A stretch of 64,000 nucleotides of DNA from Allofrancisella guangzhouensis (GCF_000815225.1 NZ_CP010427.1:620001-684000), one strand, 5' to 3'. Shown: positions 1-9,228, counted from the first letter of the stretch. Notes: generated by a model from the letters alone, not told the origin. Program-made: numbers and translations.

Positions 1-491
1 TTTTAGTTTCTCCAGTTAATAATCATATTATAGTACTTGGGTATATATCTGGAGGGATATTCAGAGGATTTTTGGTTGGAGTTTTTGTAAGTATAGCGGC
101 TTTTATATTAGGTGGTTTTACTAGTATTCATAGTTTTATTTTAGTGTTGGCTGGATTTATATTTTGTGGAGCATTATTTTCTTTAGGTGGTTTATTGAAT
201 GCTATATTTTCACAAAAGTTTGATGACACAACTATTTTTCCAACATTTGTACTTACGCCTCTTATTTACTTAGGTGGTGTTTTTTACGATATAAACAATC
301 TATCTGGATTTTGGCACTTTTTATCAGCGTGTAATCCACTATTTTATATAGTTGATTTTGTTAGATATGGCTTTATAGGTATTTCAACGGTAAATCCATA
401 TATTGCATTTTCTGCTATAGTAATTTTCACTTTTATTTTATACTATTTAGCTTGGTATTTATTAAGTAGGGGTATTCGTTTGAAGCCGTAA
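1..491 (+). CDS. ABC-2 type transporter permease, C-terminal part (5' end outside window)
   Basis: The reading frame is already open at base 3 and runs to the TAA at 489-491, so this is the C-terminal end of a longer gene; an in-frame ATG at 72 is internal. The visible part has about four hydrophobic membrane segments. It carries the typical ABC-2/YadH-like features: a loop with PLIYLGGVFYDI, then NPLFYIVDFVRYGFIG, then a last helix and a short basic tail. Such permeases pair with a YadG-like ATPase for export across the inner membrane; the ATPase gene should lie upstream, outside the window. The substrate cannot be read from the sequence. Confidence 0.8.
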   Translation, partial: LVSPVNNHIIVLGYISGGIFRGFLVGVFVSIAAFILGGFTSIHSFILVLAGFIFCGALFSLGGLLNAIFSQKFDDTTIFPTFVLTPLIYLGGVFYDINNLSGFWHFLSACNPLFYIVDFVRYGFIGISTVNPYIAFSAIVIFTFILYYLAWYLLSRGIRLKP

Positions 492-497
492 GATTTT

Positions 498-1451
498 TTA
501 TTGACTAGTTTTATTATCAGAATATACCTTTCTAACTATATATAAAGGTCGCTGTTTTGTTTCAATAAATATTCTACCAATGTAGCTTCCAAGCATGCCT
601 ATTCCGATCATTTGTAAGCCACTAAAAAATAGTATAAAAGTAACTAATGATGGGTAACCTGGTACGCTTATACCAAAAAGCAACGATTTTAGTATAATGA
701 AGGAGCCATATATAAAGCTCATGAATGCAATAAACACTCCTAGATACGACCATATTTCTAGAGGGGTTTTACTAAAGCTAGTAATTCCATCTATAGAAAA
801 TTTAAATAGTTTCCAATAATTCCATTTAGTTTGTCCAGCAGCACGTCCTTCCCTAGTATGATAGACAAGTTTTTCATGGAAACCTATCCAGCTAAGTAAA
901 CCTTTATTAAAACGTATTTTTTCTTTGAGCTCTAAAAAGGCATTTACAGCAGCTCTATTTAGTAAGCGATAATCCCCGGCATTTGGCGTTAGTTTCGTTT
1001 CACTTATTTTATTCATTAGTTTATAAAAAAGTCCAGCAGAACCTTTTTTTGCAACAGTATCTGTATCTCGATTTTCTCTAACAGCTGTAACAACTTCATA
1101 GCCTTTTAGCCAATAGTCTACCATTTCTAATATTAATTCAGGTGGATCTTGTAAGTCAGCGTCTATAGAGATAGCAGCATCTCCACTACAGTTTGCAAAA
1201 CCTGCATAAAGGGCGGATTCTTTGCCAAAGTTACGGGATAAGTCTACTACTTTTATCTCATTATGATTTTTTTGCTTTTCTAAAAGTAGCTCTAGTGTAG
1301 TATCTGTACTACCGTCATTGACAAATATTAGCTCATATTTGGTTGGTAATTGTTCAGCTATAGGTGTAAGCCTTGAAAAAAGTTGCTCTAAACCCTCTGA
1401 CTCATCTTTGACAGGTATTATTATACTAGTTAGTAAATTTTTATTATCCAT
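498..1451 (-). CDS. Family 2 glycosyltransferase, polyprenyl-phosphate type (GtrB/DPM1-like)
   Basis: A 317-residue protein starting at ATG 1451. The N-terminal GT-A domain shows IIIPVKDESEG, FVNDGSTDTT and SIDADLQDPPE, the nucleotide-sugar and metal-binding motifs of dolichol/undecaprenyl-phosphate sugar transferases. Two strong membrane helices near residues 233-255 and 268-290 form the C-terminal anchor typical of GtrB, YfdH and ArnC relatives. These enzymes load a sugar onto undecaprenyl phosphate at the inner face of the inner membrane for later transfer to lipid A, O-antigen or glycoproteins. Francisella has such enzymes (FlmF type) for lipid A decoration, but the sugar here is unknown. 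It is convergent with the upstream permease, 6 bases away. Confidence 0.85.
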   Translation of the reverse strand: MDNKNLLTSIIIPVKDESEGLEQLFSRLTPIAEQLPTKYELIFVNDGSTDTTLELLLEKQKNHNEIKVVDLSRNFGKESALYAGFANCSGDAAISIDADLQDPPELILEMVDYWLKGYEVVTAVRENRDTDTVAKKGSAGLFYKLMNKISETKLTPNAGDYRLLNRAAVNAFLELKEKIRFNKGLLSWIGFHEKLVYHTREGRAAGQTKWNYWKLFKFSIDGITSFSKTPLEIWSYLGVFIAFMSFIYGSFIILKSLLFGISVPGYPSLVTFILFFSGLQMIGIGMLGSYIGRIFIETKQRPLYIVRKVYSDNKTSQ

Positions 1452-1542
1452 TATAAGTACTTAATGTATATTTATATGTAATACTTTAGCTTGTATATTT
1501 CTAAAAATCCATAAAAGTTTAGTTGATAAAAGCCATTTTTGT

Positions 1543-1548
1543 TATAAT
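1543..1548 (+). promoter_or_regulatory. Probable -10 box of the nadK promoter
   Basis: A perfect TATAAT sits 30 bases before the nadK ATG. A TTGATA lies upstream but only 14 bases away, so the -35 element is poor or different; only the -10 box is convincing. Confidence 0.45.
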
Positions 1549-1577
1549 TTCAGCAGTAGTCTTTAAGATTTTTAGAA

Positions 1578-2465
1578 ATGTCGTTTGTATATAAAAAAAT
1601 AGCTATTATTGGAAAGCATTATAAAAAAGAAGTTGGTGAAACTATACAGAATTTATGTTTTCAGCTAAGAGGTTTGGGTCTAGATGTTATAGTTGAGCTT
1701 GAATCTAGCTATAATTTAGCCCTAAAAGACATACAGCTAATGAAGTTAAAAGATATAGCATTAAACTGCGATGTCGCCATAATAATAGGTGGAGATGGGA
1801 ATTTCTTACAAATATCTAGGGTTCTAGCGCTATATAGTAATATACCAGTTATAGGTGTTAATAAAGGAAAGCTTGGGTTCTTAACTACCATTACATCTGA
1901 CAGTAAGGGGCTACAAGGCGATCTAATAGGTATCTTAAAAGGTAAAAGTACACTTTCTAAGATGGCTATGTTAAAGTGTAAGGTTGATAACGTTGAGAGT
2001 CCATTAGAGGCTTCGATAGCTTTAAATGAAATAGCCATAACAGCTAGTAGAGGTCGAATGTTTGGATTGAAAGTTTTTATTGATGGTAGGTATGCTTTTG
2101 ATCAAAGAGGTGATGGATTAATAGTAGCTACACCAACAGGTTCTACAGCTCATGCAATGTCAGCAGGTGGGCCAATACTTAACCCTAATCAAAATAGTAT
2201 GGTCTTAGTACCAGTATGCTCACATTCATTAAATAGTAGACCGCTAGTAATTTCAGATGATAGTATTATAGATATTTATATAACTGATTATAATGATCCT
2301 GAACCTGTATTAAGTATAGATGGGCGTCATGATATTATTTTAAAGTCAGAGCAAAGAGTTACTATTAGAAAAGCTAATAAAAAGGTCTCTGTGCTTCATA
2401 CAGAAAATTATAATTACTACGATACTTTGCGTGAGAAACTAGGTTGGGGTAAGGTGTTGTTTTAG
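1578..2465 (+). CDS. nadK: NAD kinase
   Basis: A 295-residue ATP-NAD kinase that makes NADP from NAD in the cytoplasm. The diagnostic GGDG motif is at residues 71-74, followed by NKGKLGFLT. The second conserved block, with [21 protein letters not shown], is present near residues 178-198. Length fits the family (about 290-300). The gene is divergent from the glycosyltransferase gene, with 126 bases between them, and is followed at once by a hairpin terminator, so it is probably transcribed alone. Confidence 0.95.
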   Translation: MSFVYKKIAIIGKHYKKEVGETIQNLCFQLRGLGLDVIVELESSYNLALKDIQLMKLKDIALNCDVAIIIGGDGNFLQISRVLALYSNIPVIGVNKGKLGFLTTITSDSKGLQGDLIGILKGKSTLSKMAMLKCKVDNVESPLEASIALNEIAITASRGRMFGLKVFIDGRYAFDQRGDGLIVATPTGSTAHAMSAGGPILNPNQNSMVLVPVCSHSLNSRPLVISDDSIIDIYITDYNDPEPVLSIDGRHDIILKSEQRVTIRKANKKVSVLHTENYNYYDTLREKLGWGKVLF

Positions 2466-2469
2466 GTGT

Positions 2470-2502
2470 AAAAGCTTACCTTAAGTGAGTCTAAGCTTTT
2501 TT
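2470..2502 (+). terminator. Rho-independent terminator after nadK
   Basis: Perfect 9-bp inverted repeat: AAAAGCTTA at 2470-2478 and TAAGCTTTT at 2492-2500, with a 13-base loop and a run of T on the right side. It begins four bases after the nadK stop. The A-rich left arm means it could also act on the opposite strand. Confidence 0.75.
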
Positions 2503-2504
2503 AG

Positions 2505-2657
2505 TTACCTGAAATTAAAACTTTTGATAGAAAGGTTTTTTGCATATCTTTAGCATCTTTGTTTGGATATGCTGTATAGTTTTCTCTAGCTTTAATTGCA
2601 AACTCAATATTTTGTCTATAAGCTACGGAACTATATTTATCTATATCAACAGTTTAA
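2505..2657 (-). pseudogene. Gene remnant, C-terminal piece without a start
   Basis: On the minus strand an open frame of about 50 codons ends in TAA at 2505-2507. It reads as plausible protein (IEFAIKARENYTAYPNKDAK near its middle), but an in-frame TAA stands just upstream and no start or ribosome binding site is visible. It looks like the tail of a decayed gene; I do not recognise the family. It could also be chance. Confidence 0.3.
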
Positions 2658-2702
2658 CCAGTGTTATAATTAAAGCATAAGAATTTTTACTGAGAAATTA
2701 AT

Positions 2703-3536
2703 TTGATTACTTTAGGAAACTATCATAATTTAAGAGTTATAGACGTTGGTGAGTATATATTACATCTTGATGCTTTAGAATTAGGCGTTGCCACTTTACT
2801 TAAAAAAGAGTTAGAAAATGATTTGAGTGTAGGAGACACTATAAATGTACTTTTATACGAAAATTCTAAGTCTGAGCTTATGGCTACTACAAAAAAAGTA
2901 GCAGTTGTTGGTGAAATTGCTTTTTTACCAGTCAAATCGATTATTAATATAGGAGCATTTCTAGATTGGGGTTTAGATAAAGATTTACTTGTACCTTTAG
3001 CTGAGCAACATAGACCTTTTGAGCTTGGAAAATCATATTTAGTATATATCTACCGTGATAAAGTAAATGGTAAGCTTATAGCTTCTTCTAAGATAAACAA
3101 ATTTATATCAGATTTTGATGATGGTGATTTTAAGCTTAATCAAGAGGTTAACCTAATTATAGGGAACTCAACTGATATCGGTTATAAAGCAATCATAAAT
3201 AATACTCATTGGGGTGTACTATACAAAAATGAAGTATTTCAAAGGTTAAGCTTTGGACAGTCTACGAAAGGCTATATTAAATCTATCCGGAAAGATGGTC
3301 GAATAGATTTAAATTTGCAACAATTAGTATATAAAGACCTTGCTAAGAATGCTCAAAAAATATACGACTATTTAGTTTCTAAAGGCGGTTTTGTAGCATT
3401 TCATGATAAGTTAGATCCTTCTCTTATAAAAAAAGAATTTGGTATTAGTAAAGCATCATTTAAAAAAGCTATAGGTAGCTTATTTAAGAGTAAGAAAATC
3501 CTTATAAAAGCAGATGGAATTTATTTGTTTTCATAA
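2703..3536 (+). CDS. S1-domain RNA-binding protein, CvfB/YitL-like
   Basis: A 277-residue protein that appears to begin with TTG at 2703, preceded by a weak GAGA; no in-frame ATG is well placed. The layout fits the CvfB family: tandem S1-like beta-barrels (first about residues 1-65, second with the INIGAFLDWGLDKDLLVPL signature at about 80-99, third ending near 200) and a C-terminal winged-helix segment with the family-like GGFVAFHDKLDPSLIKKEF. CvfB proteins bind RNA and affect virulence gene expression in some Gram-positive bacteria; the exact role here is unknown. It converges with the LysE gene. Confidence 0.8.
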   Translation: MITLGNYHNLRVIDVGEYILHLDALELGVATLLKKELENDLSVGDTINVLLYENSKSELMATTKKVAVVGEIAFLPVKSIINIGAFLDWGLDKDLLVPLAEQHRPFELGKSYLVYIYRDKVNGKLIASSKINKFISDFDDGDFKLNQEVNLIIGNSTDIGYKAIINNTHWGVLYKNEVFQRLSFGQSTKGYIKSIRKDGRIDLNLQQLVYKDLAKNAQKIYDYLVSKGGFVAFHDKLDPSLIKKEFGISKASFKKAIGSLFKSKKILIKADGIYLFS

Positions 3537-3537
3537 G

Positions 3538-4173
3538 CTAAAAAAGTTCTACTAAAATTATTGCTATAAAAACTGTGATAAAAATTGCAGATATAAATTC
3601 GATTTTCTTTATAGCTTTGAAAAATTTTTCTCTTAATCTGTTGTTGCCAAAAAATACAGCTACTGTACAAAACCAAATAGCAGTAGTTAAAGCTATACAA
3701 ACCCAAACAGCAAGTTTTCCGAAGCTTGTTAGCTCATCAACTAAGCTTAGCATAGAGCTAAAAAATATCACAACTTTTGCATTAGCAAGGTTAGTGAACG
3801 CTCCATTTAAAAAGAATTTAAATGCAGGACGTTTTTCAAGTTGATACAAGTGCTTTACATATTGACTAGCATTTGGATTTAATGAGTTTTTTGTAAAAAC
3901 ACTTTTATAAAGATTAAAAGCCAAATAAGCTAAATATGCTGCCCCAACAAGTATGATAAATTTAAACAAAATAGGTTCTTTGTAGAGTAAAAATGAGCCA
4001 AACCAGTATACAAAGAAAGTATTTAGGAATATTCCAGAAGCTACTCCCAAGGCAGTATAAATGCCGTATTTTTGCCCAAATTTGATAGAGTTGCTAATAG
4101 TTACAAAAAAATCTGGACCTGGTAGAATAAGGCAACTTATTTGTAAAGCTATAATAGTTAAGAATATTAGCAT
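3538..4173 (-). CDS. LysE/RhtB family amino acid exporter
   Basis: A 211-residue integral membrane protein with about six hydrophobic helices. The N-terminus has the family motif LPGPDFFVTISNSIKFGQKYG (residues about 17-37), followed by GVASGIFLN. The NAKVVIFF motif before helix 4 is also typical. LysE/RhtB proteins export amino acids such as lysine, threonine or homoserine across the inner membrane by proton motive force. Substrate is not predictable. The gene is divergent from trmB and convergent with the CvfB-like gene (1 base apart). Confidence 0.85.
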   Translation of the reverse strand: MLIFLTIIALQISCLILPGPDFFVTISNSIKFGQKYGIYTALGVASGIFLNTFFVYWFGSFLLYKEPILFKFIILVGAAYLAYLAFNLYKSVFTKNSLNPNASQYVKHLYQLEKRPAFKFFLNGAFTNLANAKVVIFFSSMLSLVDELTSFGKLAVWVCIALTTAIWFCTVAVFFGNNRLREKFFKAIKKIEFISAIFITVFIAIILVELF

Positions 4174-4242
4174 TGTTAGACTCTTATTTTTAATTTACTT
4201 AATATAGAATAGTATTAACAAAATTGTTATAAATCTAGAAAA

Positions 4243-4932
4243 ATGTTTGATAAACATAAAGAAAATTTGCGTCAAATAAAAAGCTATGTTCAAAGAGCGG
4301 GGAGAGTCACAAAAAAACAGCAGTTAGCATTGGAAATATATTCTGAAAAATACTTGATAGAATATAGAAAAGAACAAAAGTTAAACTTTGCTAATATTTT
4401 TAATAACCATCATCCAGTGATTTTGGAAATAGGTTTTGGTATGGGGACTTCTCTTGTACAAATGGCATTAGAAAATCCAGATAAAAATTACCTTGGAATT
4501 GAAGTCCATAAGGCAGGTGTGGGTAATATTTTATATGAGATAGAACATAAAGGTATTTCAAATCTACAGGTTATAAGCTACGATGCTTTAGAGGTATTAC
4601 AAGATATGATCGAAGATAATTCTTTAAAAGCAATTCAGATATATTTTCCTGATCCATGGCATAAGAAAAAGCATAATAAACGTAGGTTAGTCAATCAATC
4701 TAACCTTAACCTTTTCGCTAGAAAATTAGATAAAGGTGGAGTGTTGCATTTTGCTAGTGATTGGTTACCTTATGCTGAAGATGTTTTGGAGTTGCTAAAA
4801 AACCACGACCAGTACAAAAATTTATATTCAGGATTTGCTCCTAGACCAGATTGGCGCCCATTGACAAAATTTGAAAAAAGAGGTCAAAATTTAGAACATC
4901 CAATATCAGATATACTTTTTGAAAAAGTTTAA
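4243..4932 (+). CDS. trmB: tRNA (guanine-N7-)-methyltransferase
   Basis: A 229-residue SAM-dependent enzyme that forms m7G46 in tRNA variable loops. The SAM-binding block [16 protein letters not shown] is at about residues 64-79. The TrmB-specific [20 protein letters not shown] is at about 131-150, and the C-terminal FEKRGQ is present. Length is normal. It is followed 9 bases later by an unknown gene and then a GNAT gene on the same strand, probably one transcript. Confidence 0.95.
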   Translation: MFDKHKENLRQIKSYVQRAGRVTKKQQLALEIYSEKYLIEYRKEQKLNFANIFNNHHPVILEIGFGMGTSLVQMALENPDKNYLGIEVHKAGVGNILYEIEHKGISNLQVISYDALEVLQDMIEDNSLKAIQIYFPDPWHKKKHNKRRLVNQSNLNLFARKLDKGGVLHFASDWLPYAEDVLELLKNHDQYKNLYSGFAPRPDWRPLTKFEKRGQNLEHPISDILFEKV

Positions 4933-4941
4933 GGAAAAGTA

Positions 4942-5661
4942 GTGAATATAGCTAGATATAAGAAAGGCTTTGTAAGAATAAATGAATATAATAGTAAGCT
5001 TCATTTTGGTAATATTTATTGTCCAGATTGTGGTATCGCTAAAGTTAAGTTGGTACGTAAAGCTGACCAAGAATCATATTTTGAATTTGTTATTGAGGAT
5101 AACCAGCACGATGAGCTATGTCCTAGAATAAGTAAGCCCATTGATGATAATAAAATTAAAGAGCTTATAGCTAGTGATTCAAAGAAAGATATGAGTAAAG
5201 TTAATTTTTTAGTTAATAAAAACCTCGAGCGCTGCATAAATTTGCTTAGTAAAGTAGAGAATGATGGTAAATTAAACTACGCAGACATTTTAAATTTGAT
5301 GCCACAAAAAAAACAGGAAATGGTAGAAAAGCGCATTAGAGAGTATTCTAAGCAAGATATTTATACTATAAATACTTTTGAGTTAGCAGATATAGATTTG
5401 GAAAAAGTAAAAGGTAAATATGCTGTGCTATATGGAGTGGCGGGAATTACCTCTTCAAATATAGGTGAAAGCTTAAAGCTGTTATTTAAGATAAATGAAG
5501 GTTCTAGGTTTTCAGTATTTATCGCACCAAACCAAACTAAATATTTAAATTTTGGTAAAAGTATTAGAGCTAAATTTGCTATTTTTGGTAAATTGAAAGT
5601 AGTAGATAAATTTATAAATGTCGAGATACGTTCAACTAGAGATTTAGTTATAAGGGGCTAA
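4942..5661 (+). CDS. Conserved-looking unknown with zinc-ribbon-like N-terminus
   Basis: A 239-residue protein starting with GTG at 4942, just after AAGGAAAAGTA (good ribosome binding site). The N-terminus has CPDC (about residues 28-31) and a following HDELC, a C-x2-C...H-x3-C arrangement that could bind zinc. The C-terminal half is beta-rich and basic without a recognised domain. No signal peptide or membrane segment is seen. It lies between trmB and a GNAT gene with 9- and 7-base gaps, which suggests co-transcription. A nucleic-acid role is only a guess from the ribbon-like motif and the trmB linkage. Confidence 0.6.
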   Translation: MNIARYKKGFVRINEYNSKLHFGNIYCPDCGIAKVKLVRKADQESYFEFVIEDNQHDELCPRISKPIDDNKIKELIASDSKKDMSKVNFLVNKNLERCINLLSKVENDGKLNYADILNLMPQKKQEMVEKRIREYSKQDIYTINTFELADIDLEKVKGKYAVLYGVAGITSSNIGESLKLLFKINEGSRFSVFIAPNQTKYLNFGKSIRAKFAIFGKLKVVDKFINVEIRSTRDLVIRG

Positions 5662-5668
5662 GTTTTGT

Positions 5669-6181
5669 ATGAATATAAAAATTAGGCATGAGCAACTTGC
5701 AGATCAAGAGCTTATATATAAGCTTATTTCTAACTGTTTTGAAAGTGGTGATGAGGAAAAACTAGTTAGATTATTACACACAGACCACCAAAGTTTGATA
5801 TCTTTAGTTGCAGAATTGGATAACCAGATTATCGGACAGATAATCCTTTCAAAAATGTCACAAGATGTTGTTCCGAACATAAATATATATGGACTAGCTC
5901 CAATGTGTGTATCTCCAAATTACCAAAATTTAGGAATTGGGGCAAAGCTAGTTGAACAAGTTATACAAGAAGCAAAAAAGTGTAACATTGATGCTATATT
6001 TGTTCTAGGACATCCAAACTATTACCCGCGATTTGGTTTTAAACCTGCTACAGAATACAACATACAATGTGAATATGATGTTCCAGCAGATGTATTTATG
6101 GTTCTTGATTTGTCTGGTAAATTAAAGAAGTTACATGGCAAAACAGTTTACTACGCTAAAGAATTTAAAGAAGCATTGTGA
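5669..6181 (+). CDS. GNAT family N-acetyltransferase (YhbS-like)
   Basis: A 170-residue protein with the single GNAT fold. The acetyl-CoA loop is at about residues 92-101 (QNLGIGAKLV, matching Q/RxxGxG/A). The C-terminal half has FVLGHPNYYPRFGFKPA, the pattern typical of YhbS-type acetyltransferases. The substrate is unknown. It starts at ATG 5669, 7 bases after the preceding gene, and is the last gene of the trmB cluster. Confidence 0.85.
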   Translation: MNIKIRHEQLADQELIYKLISNCFESGDEEKLVRLLHTDHQSLISLVAELDNQIIGQIILSKMSQDVVPNINIYGLAPMCVSPNYQNLGIGAKLVEQVIQEAKKCNIDAIFVLGHPNYYPRFGFKPATEYNIQCEYDVPADVFMVLDLSGKLKKLHGKTVYYAKEFKEAL

Positions 6182-6245
6182 GTTTTGTATAAAACAGGTA
6201 TCTGTCACATCAGGTCTAGACTTTTACAGTTTAAGGATCACCATT

Positions 6246-8723
6246 TCAATTTCCATTTTTTTTATACAAAATAATATACGCTTGTTTTCTTAGTTTTATT
6301 TCTTCAGATGGATATATTTTTGCTATTTGATCATCACTAATCTTATATAAAACAGGGTATTTTTTAAGTGAAATTAAATAATAATGTCCGTTCCTCAGGC
6401 TCTTCCCTTCATGAACGATATAAGCTACTAATTTATAATTCTCATCTTGTATTCTTAATTCGTCTTCTATGTTAATAGTTGAACTTATTTTGTATACCCC
6501 TCCATCCTGGTCATATCCAAATCTCTTTAGGTGAATAATAAAATACTTACTGGCACTGATAAGTTTCCTTGTTTCAACCCCATGCCCACGCTTGTATTTT
6601 TTTTCATTCTTAACTGAATAATCATTATCATGTGCTTCCTCCATACAAGCATAGCACACTTGATCATTGAGTGGCATTTCCTCTTGTTCAGCTTCTTCTA
6701 ATAGTTTTTTTAATGGTAAATTATGTTGTTGCTGAATTCTTCCTTCATTAATACCTATATGCAACATGTTTAAATCATCAGTGCTAAATTGTGGGATATG
6801 TGCATGTGTCTGGCAGCTAGTGACTTTTTTTTGCACCCTGTGTGAAATTTTAAATATAGGTAGGAATGACTCTTTATATCTATTTGAGTTTATTAGAGAC
6901 TGCAAGAACTCTGCAGCATCCTGCTGTGATGTATTGGAATTAAAAGTCTGTCCGTCTGGCAGCCAAAAATCTGATATTAATGAACTTAAACCGCTTCTTG
7001 TAGAGAAAGCTTGAAACTTAAAAAAATTTTGAGATGGCCCATTTATATGATCTAATAGTTGTAAAGATGAGTTTATATAACAAGTATTTCCAACGTTTGG
7101 TAGGGTTGTAAAAAACTCACTATTTACATTAAAGTGGGAATTAGGATTACTAACATTATAATTACCTGTACGTTTATCGAGGTTTTTGTACGAACTAACA
7201 TGTACATTTACAGCAGTTATAGCTGTACGAATGGTTTGATAAAATTTTGAGGAGTCCAAATTTTGGGGTACATTTTTTATTCCTCCAAATTTATTCCAAT
7301 GCTCATAAATTTGACTGTCTTTACTTTTTGTATATGAGTGTGCAAAATCAAATATATTTTTTTGGTTTTCCAAAATAGATTGTATTTCTTCTATACTGGT
7401 TGAAGATTTTATGGAATTAAAAACTTTTTCTAACCGGCCTATATGATTTCTACCTTTAAAATATAACCAGACATTCCGAGACCTTGAGGCATTATTAGGA
7501 TTAGTTTTTAAATACTTTTCTAATATTTCCAAAACATCTCCTTTAATCGGCTCAATATCTTTAATCTTTGCTGATGTTTTACTACTATAAGAGCCTATAT
7601 TTTTTCTTTTGCTTGTACTCTCGCTTTTTACAGATCCATTATCCGTCGAACTATTACAACTTTTGTATACAGTTTCTTTTAAATTACTAGAAGGTTGATA
7701 TTTGTAAACTGAAAATATTTTTAAACCTTTTTTATCAAAAATATTGTATTTTCCAAGATCTGAATCTAAATTTACTTGATTTTGATTTATAATTTCCATG
7801 TCACTCACATGACCAAAAATATTTATGATACTAGCTTCAACAAATTTAGTAGTTGTTGTTTTCCTATTCCATACAAACTCGAAAAGGCCAGTATCATAAA
7901 CCCAATTATAGCCAAATAAATTTTCAGCACTGGTGAGAGCTGCTTGAAAAGAATTATTGATATCAGCTATCGTATCGTGTAAATTTTTGCCTTTAGGAGC
8001 AAATTTAATTTTTTTAATTGCCTCAAAATTGCATGGAGCATGAGAGTAAACTATTTCTTTTCCTTCTATAGCCTCATATTCCATAACTTTTAGATGTGAT
8101 AAGTAAACTTCATAATAATTTATTAGGAGTTTATGTTTCTGAGTTTTATCTAATTTATCTAAATCATAAGATACGCAGACCTCTCCTTGACCATAAATAC
8201 AAGGTAATCCTTCCAAACTAGTTGTTTTCTCAGGGAATAGGTACACATCTAAGTAATAAATAAACTGTACATCATGGTTTGATAAGCAAATAGTATAATC
8301 AATTTCAATTCCCTTTTCAGCCATTTTTTTGAAAACTAGTAGAGTCATATAATCAGAATGGCCTCTATCAGCCAAAGTATCACCAATAAAGACTAATTTT
8401 GTTTGTTTAATACGATCAATATCGAATACTATTTTATCTAGGGCATTTTCAAATTTATCATACATATTGGATAAGTAGCTATTCTGTAATGTACGATATA
8501 TGTCTTGTAGATTATGTTGACTTAAATCAATCATACCAATTTCAATTAAGAACCTAATTGCCTTTAATGCATTACCATGCAGATCTCCAATAGCAACTGT
8601 AACTTTCTGGTCAGACTCTATTTTAAAGTTACTAGCTAATTCTGTCTGTATTTGTGCTATGTTGATAGTATCGTAAGTTAAATTTTTATTTTTTATGACA
8701 TTGTACCTTGTATAATCTCTCAT
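6246..8723 (-). CDS. PPP-type metallophosphatase fused to ubiquitin-specific protease (USP/C19) domain; candidate host-directed effector
   Basis: An 825-residue two-enzyme protein. Residues about 40-345 carry the full set of PPP phosphatase motifs: GDLHGN (46-51), GDTLADRG (114-121), SNHD (148-151, in place of GNHE), SHAP (His228) and GH (304-305). A Ser/Lys-rich linker follows (about 355-395). Residues about 538-823 match a ubiquitin-specific protease: Cys box NVGNTCYINSSLQLL (Cys548), QQDAAEFL (600-607), a zinc finger of type C637-x2-H640...C690-x2-C693, FIIHLKRF, His box GHYYLI (His780) and the DD at 797-798 in the place of the third catalytic residue. All catalytic positions look intact. 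No Sec signal is seen. Bacteria lack ubiquitin, so action inside a host cell is the natural inference. The gene stands alone, flanked by + strand genes. Confidence 0.85.
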   Translation of the reverse strand: MRDYTRYNVIKNKNLTYDTINIAQIQTELASNFKIESDQKVTVAIGDLHGNALKAIRFLIEIGMIDLSQHNLQDIYRTLQNSYLSNMYDKFENALDKIVFDIDRIKQTKLVFIGDTLADRGHSDYMTLLVFKKMAEKGIEIDYTICLSNHDVQFIYYLDVYLFPEKTTSLEGLPCIYGQGEVCVSYDLDKLDKTQKHKLLINYYEVYLSHLKVMEYEAIEGKEIVYSHAPCNFEAIKKIKFAPKGKNLHDTIADINNSFQAALTSAENLFGYNWVYDTGLFEFVWNRKTTTTKFVEASIINIFGHVSDMEIINQNQVNLDSDLGKYNIFDKKGLKIFSVYKYQPSSNLKETVYKSCNSSTDNGSVKSESTSKRKNIGSYSSKTSAKIKDIEPIKGDVLEILEKYLKTNPNNASRSRNVWLYFKGRNHIGRLEKVFNSIKSSTSIEEIQSILENQKNIFDFAHSYTKSKDSQIYEHWNKFGGIKNVPQNLDSSKFYQTIRTAITAVNVHVSSYKNLDKRTGNYNVSNPNSHFNVNSEFFTTLPNVGNTCYINSSLQLLDHINGPSQNFFKFQAFSTRSGLSSLISDFWLPDGQTFNSNTSQQDAAEFLQSLINSNRYKESFLPIFKISHRVQKKVTSCQTHAHIPQFSTDDLNMLHIGINEGRIQQQHNLPLKKLLEEAEQEEMPLNDQVCYACMEEAHDNDYSVKNEKKYKRGHGVETRKLISASKYFIIHLKRFGYDQDGGVYKISSTINIEDELRIQDENYKLVAYIVHEGKSLRNGHYYLISLKKYPVLYKISDDQIAKIYPSEEIKLRKQAYIILYKKNGN

Positions 8724-8870
8724 TTTAATTCCTTATCATTATTTTATAGTTTATTTTAATATACATTATAAACATATTAAAGGTTAAAATTTTTTTTAAA
8801 TAATAAATATATAAATATAAGCTTTAAATGGTAACAACTTTCAAAATATCCCAATAATGCTAATATATTG

Positions 8871-8899
8871 TTGATTTCTAAATTAGTATTTGCTAATTT
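8871..8899 (+). promoter_or_regulatory. Promoter of the bigR-like operon
   Basis: A -35-like TTGATT (8871-8876) and -10-like TAATTT (8894-8899) are 17 bases apart. Transcription would begin near 8906, about 23 bases before the ATG at 8929. The operator palindrome overlaps the spacer and -10 box. Confidence 0.5.
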
Positions 8900-8900
8900 A
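8879..8900 (+). promoter_or_regulatory. Perfect palindrome, likely operator of the ArsR/BigR-like repressor
   Basis: TAAATTAG (8879-8886), a 6-base spacer, and CTAATTTA (8893-8900) form a perfect inverted repeat over the predicted -10 region. ArsR-family dimers bind such AT-rich palindromes. The left half is repeated exactly at 9258. Confidence 0.65.
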
Positions 8901-8928
8901 CTATAAAGTTTGGTATTTGGAGCGTGAA

Positions 8929-9228
8929 ATGGATTTGGTACAAATGCAAAAAAATGCTAGTAAAGCTGCTGATATGCTTAAAGCTATTTCACATAAATCA
9001 AGGTTACTTATTTTGTGCTTGCTTACAAAAGGTGAGATGTCTGTGGGTGAATTGGCTAAATATTCTGATTTAAGTCAGTCAGCTTTTTCGCAACATTTAT
9101 CAATACTTAGAAAGAAAGGCTTAGTCAAGGTTAGGAAAGAATCACAGGTTTGTTTTTATAGTATAAAAGACAAAGGCCTAGTAAGAATATTAGAAGCTTT
9201 ACATTCAGTTTATTGTGGAGATAAATAA
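8929..9228 (+). CDS. ArsR-family repressor, BigR/SqrR/YgaV-like persulfide sensor
   Basis: A 99-residue winged-helix protein. I place the start at ATG 8929, which has GGAG six bases upstream; an in-frame TTG at 8890 lies inside the operator and before the likely transcription start. The helix-turn-helix spans about residues 38-62 (SVGELAKYSDLSQSAFSQHL). Cys30 (in LLILCLL) and Cys96 (in VYCGDK) sit where the two redox cysteines of BigR/SqrR sit; these form a polysulfide-linked pair that releases DNA. Cys75 is extra. It precedes a rhodanese and a persulfide dioxygenase gene, the classic setting of this regulator. Confidence 0.85.
   Translation: MDLVQMQKNASKAADMLKAISHKSRLLILCLLTKGEMSVGELAKYSDLSQSAFSQHLSILRKKGLVKVRKESQVCFYSIKDKGLVRILEALHSVYCGDK

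Noticed and set aside
8890-8928. TTG start giving a longer ArsR-family protein
   Set aside because: The TTG lies inside the operator palindrome and before the likely transcription start, and ATG 8929 has a strong GGAG at the right distance.
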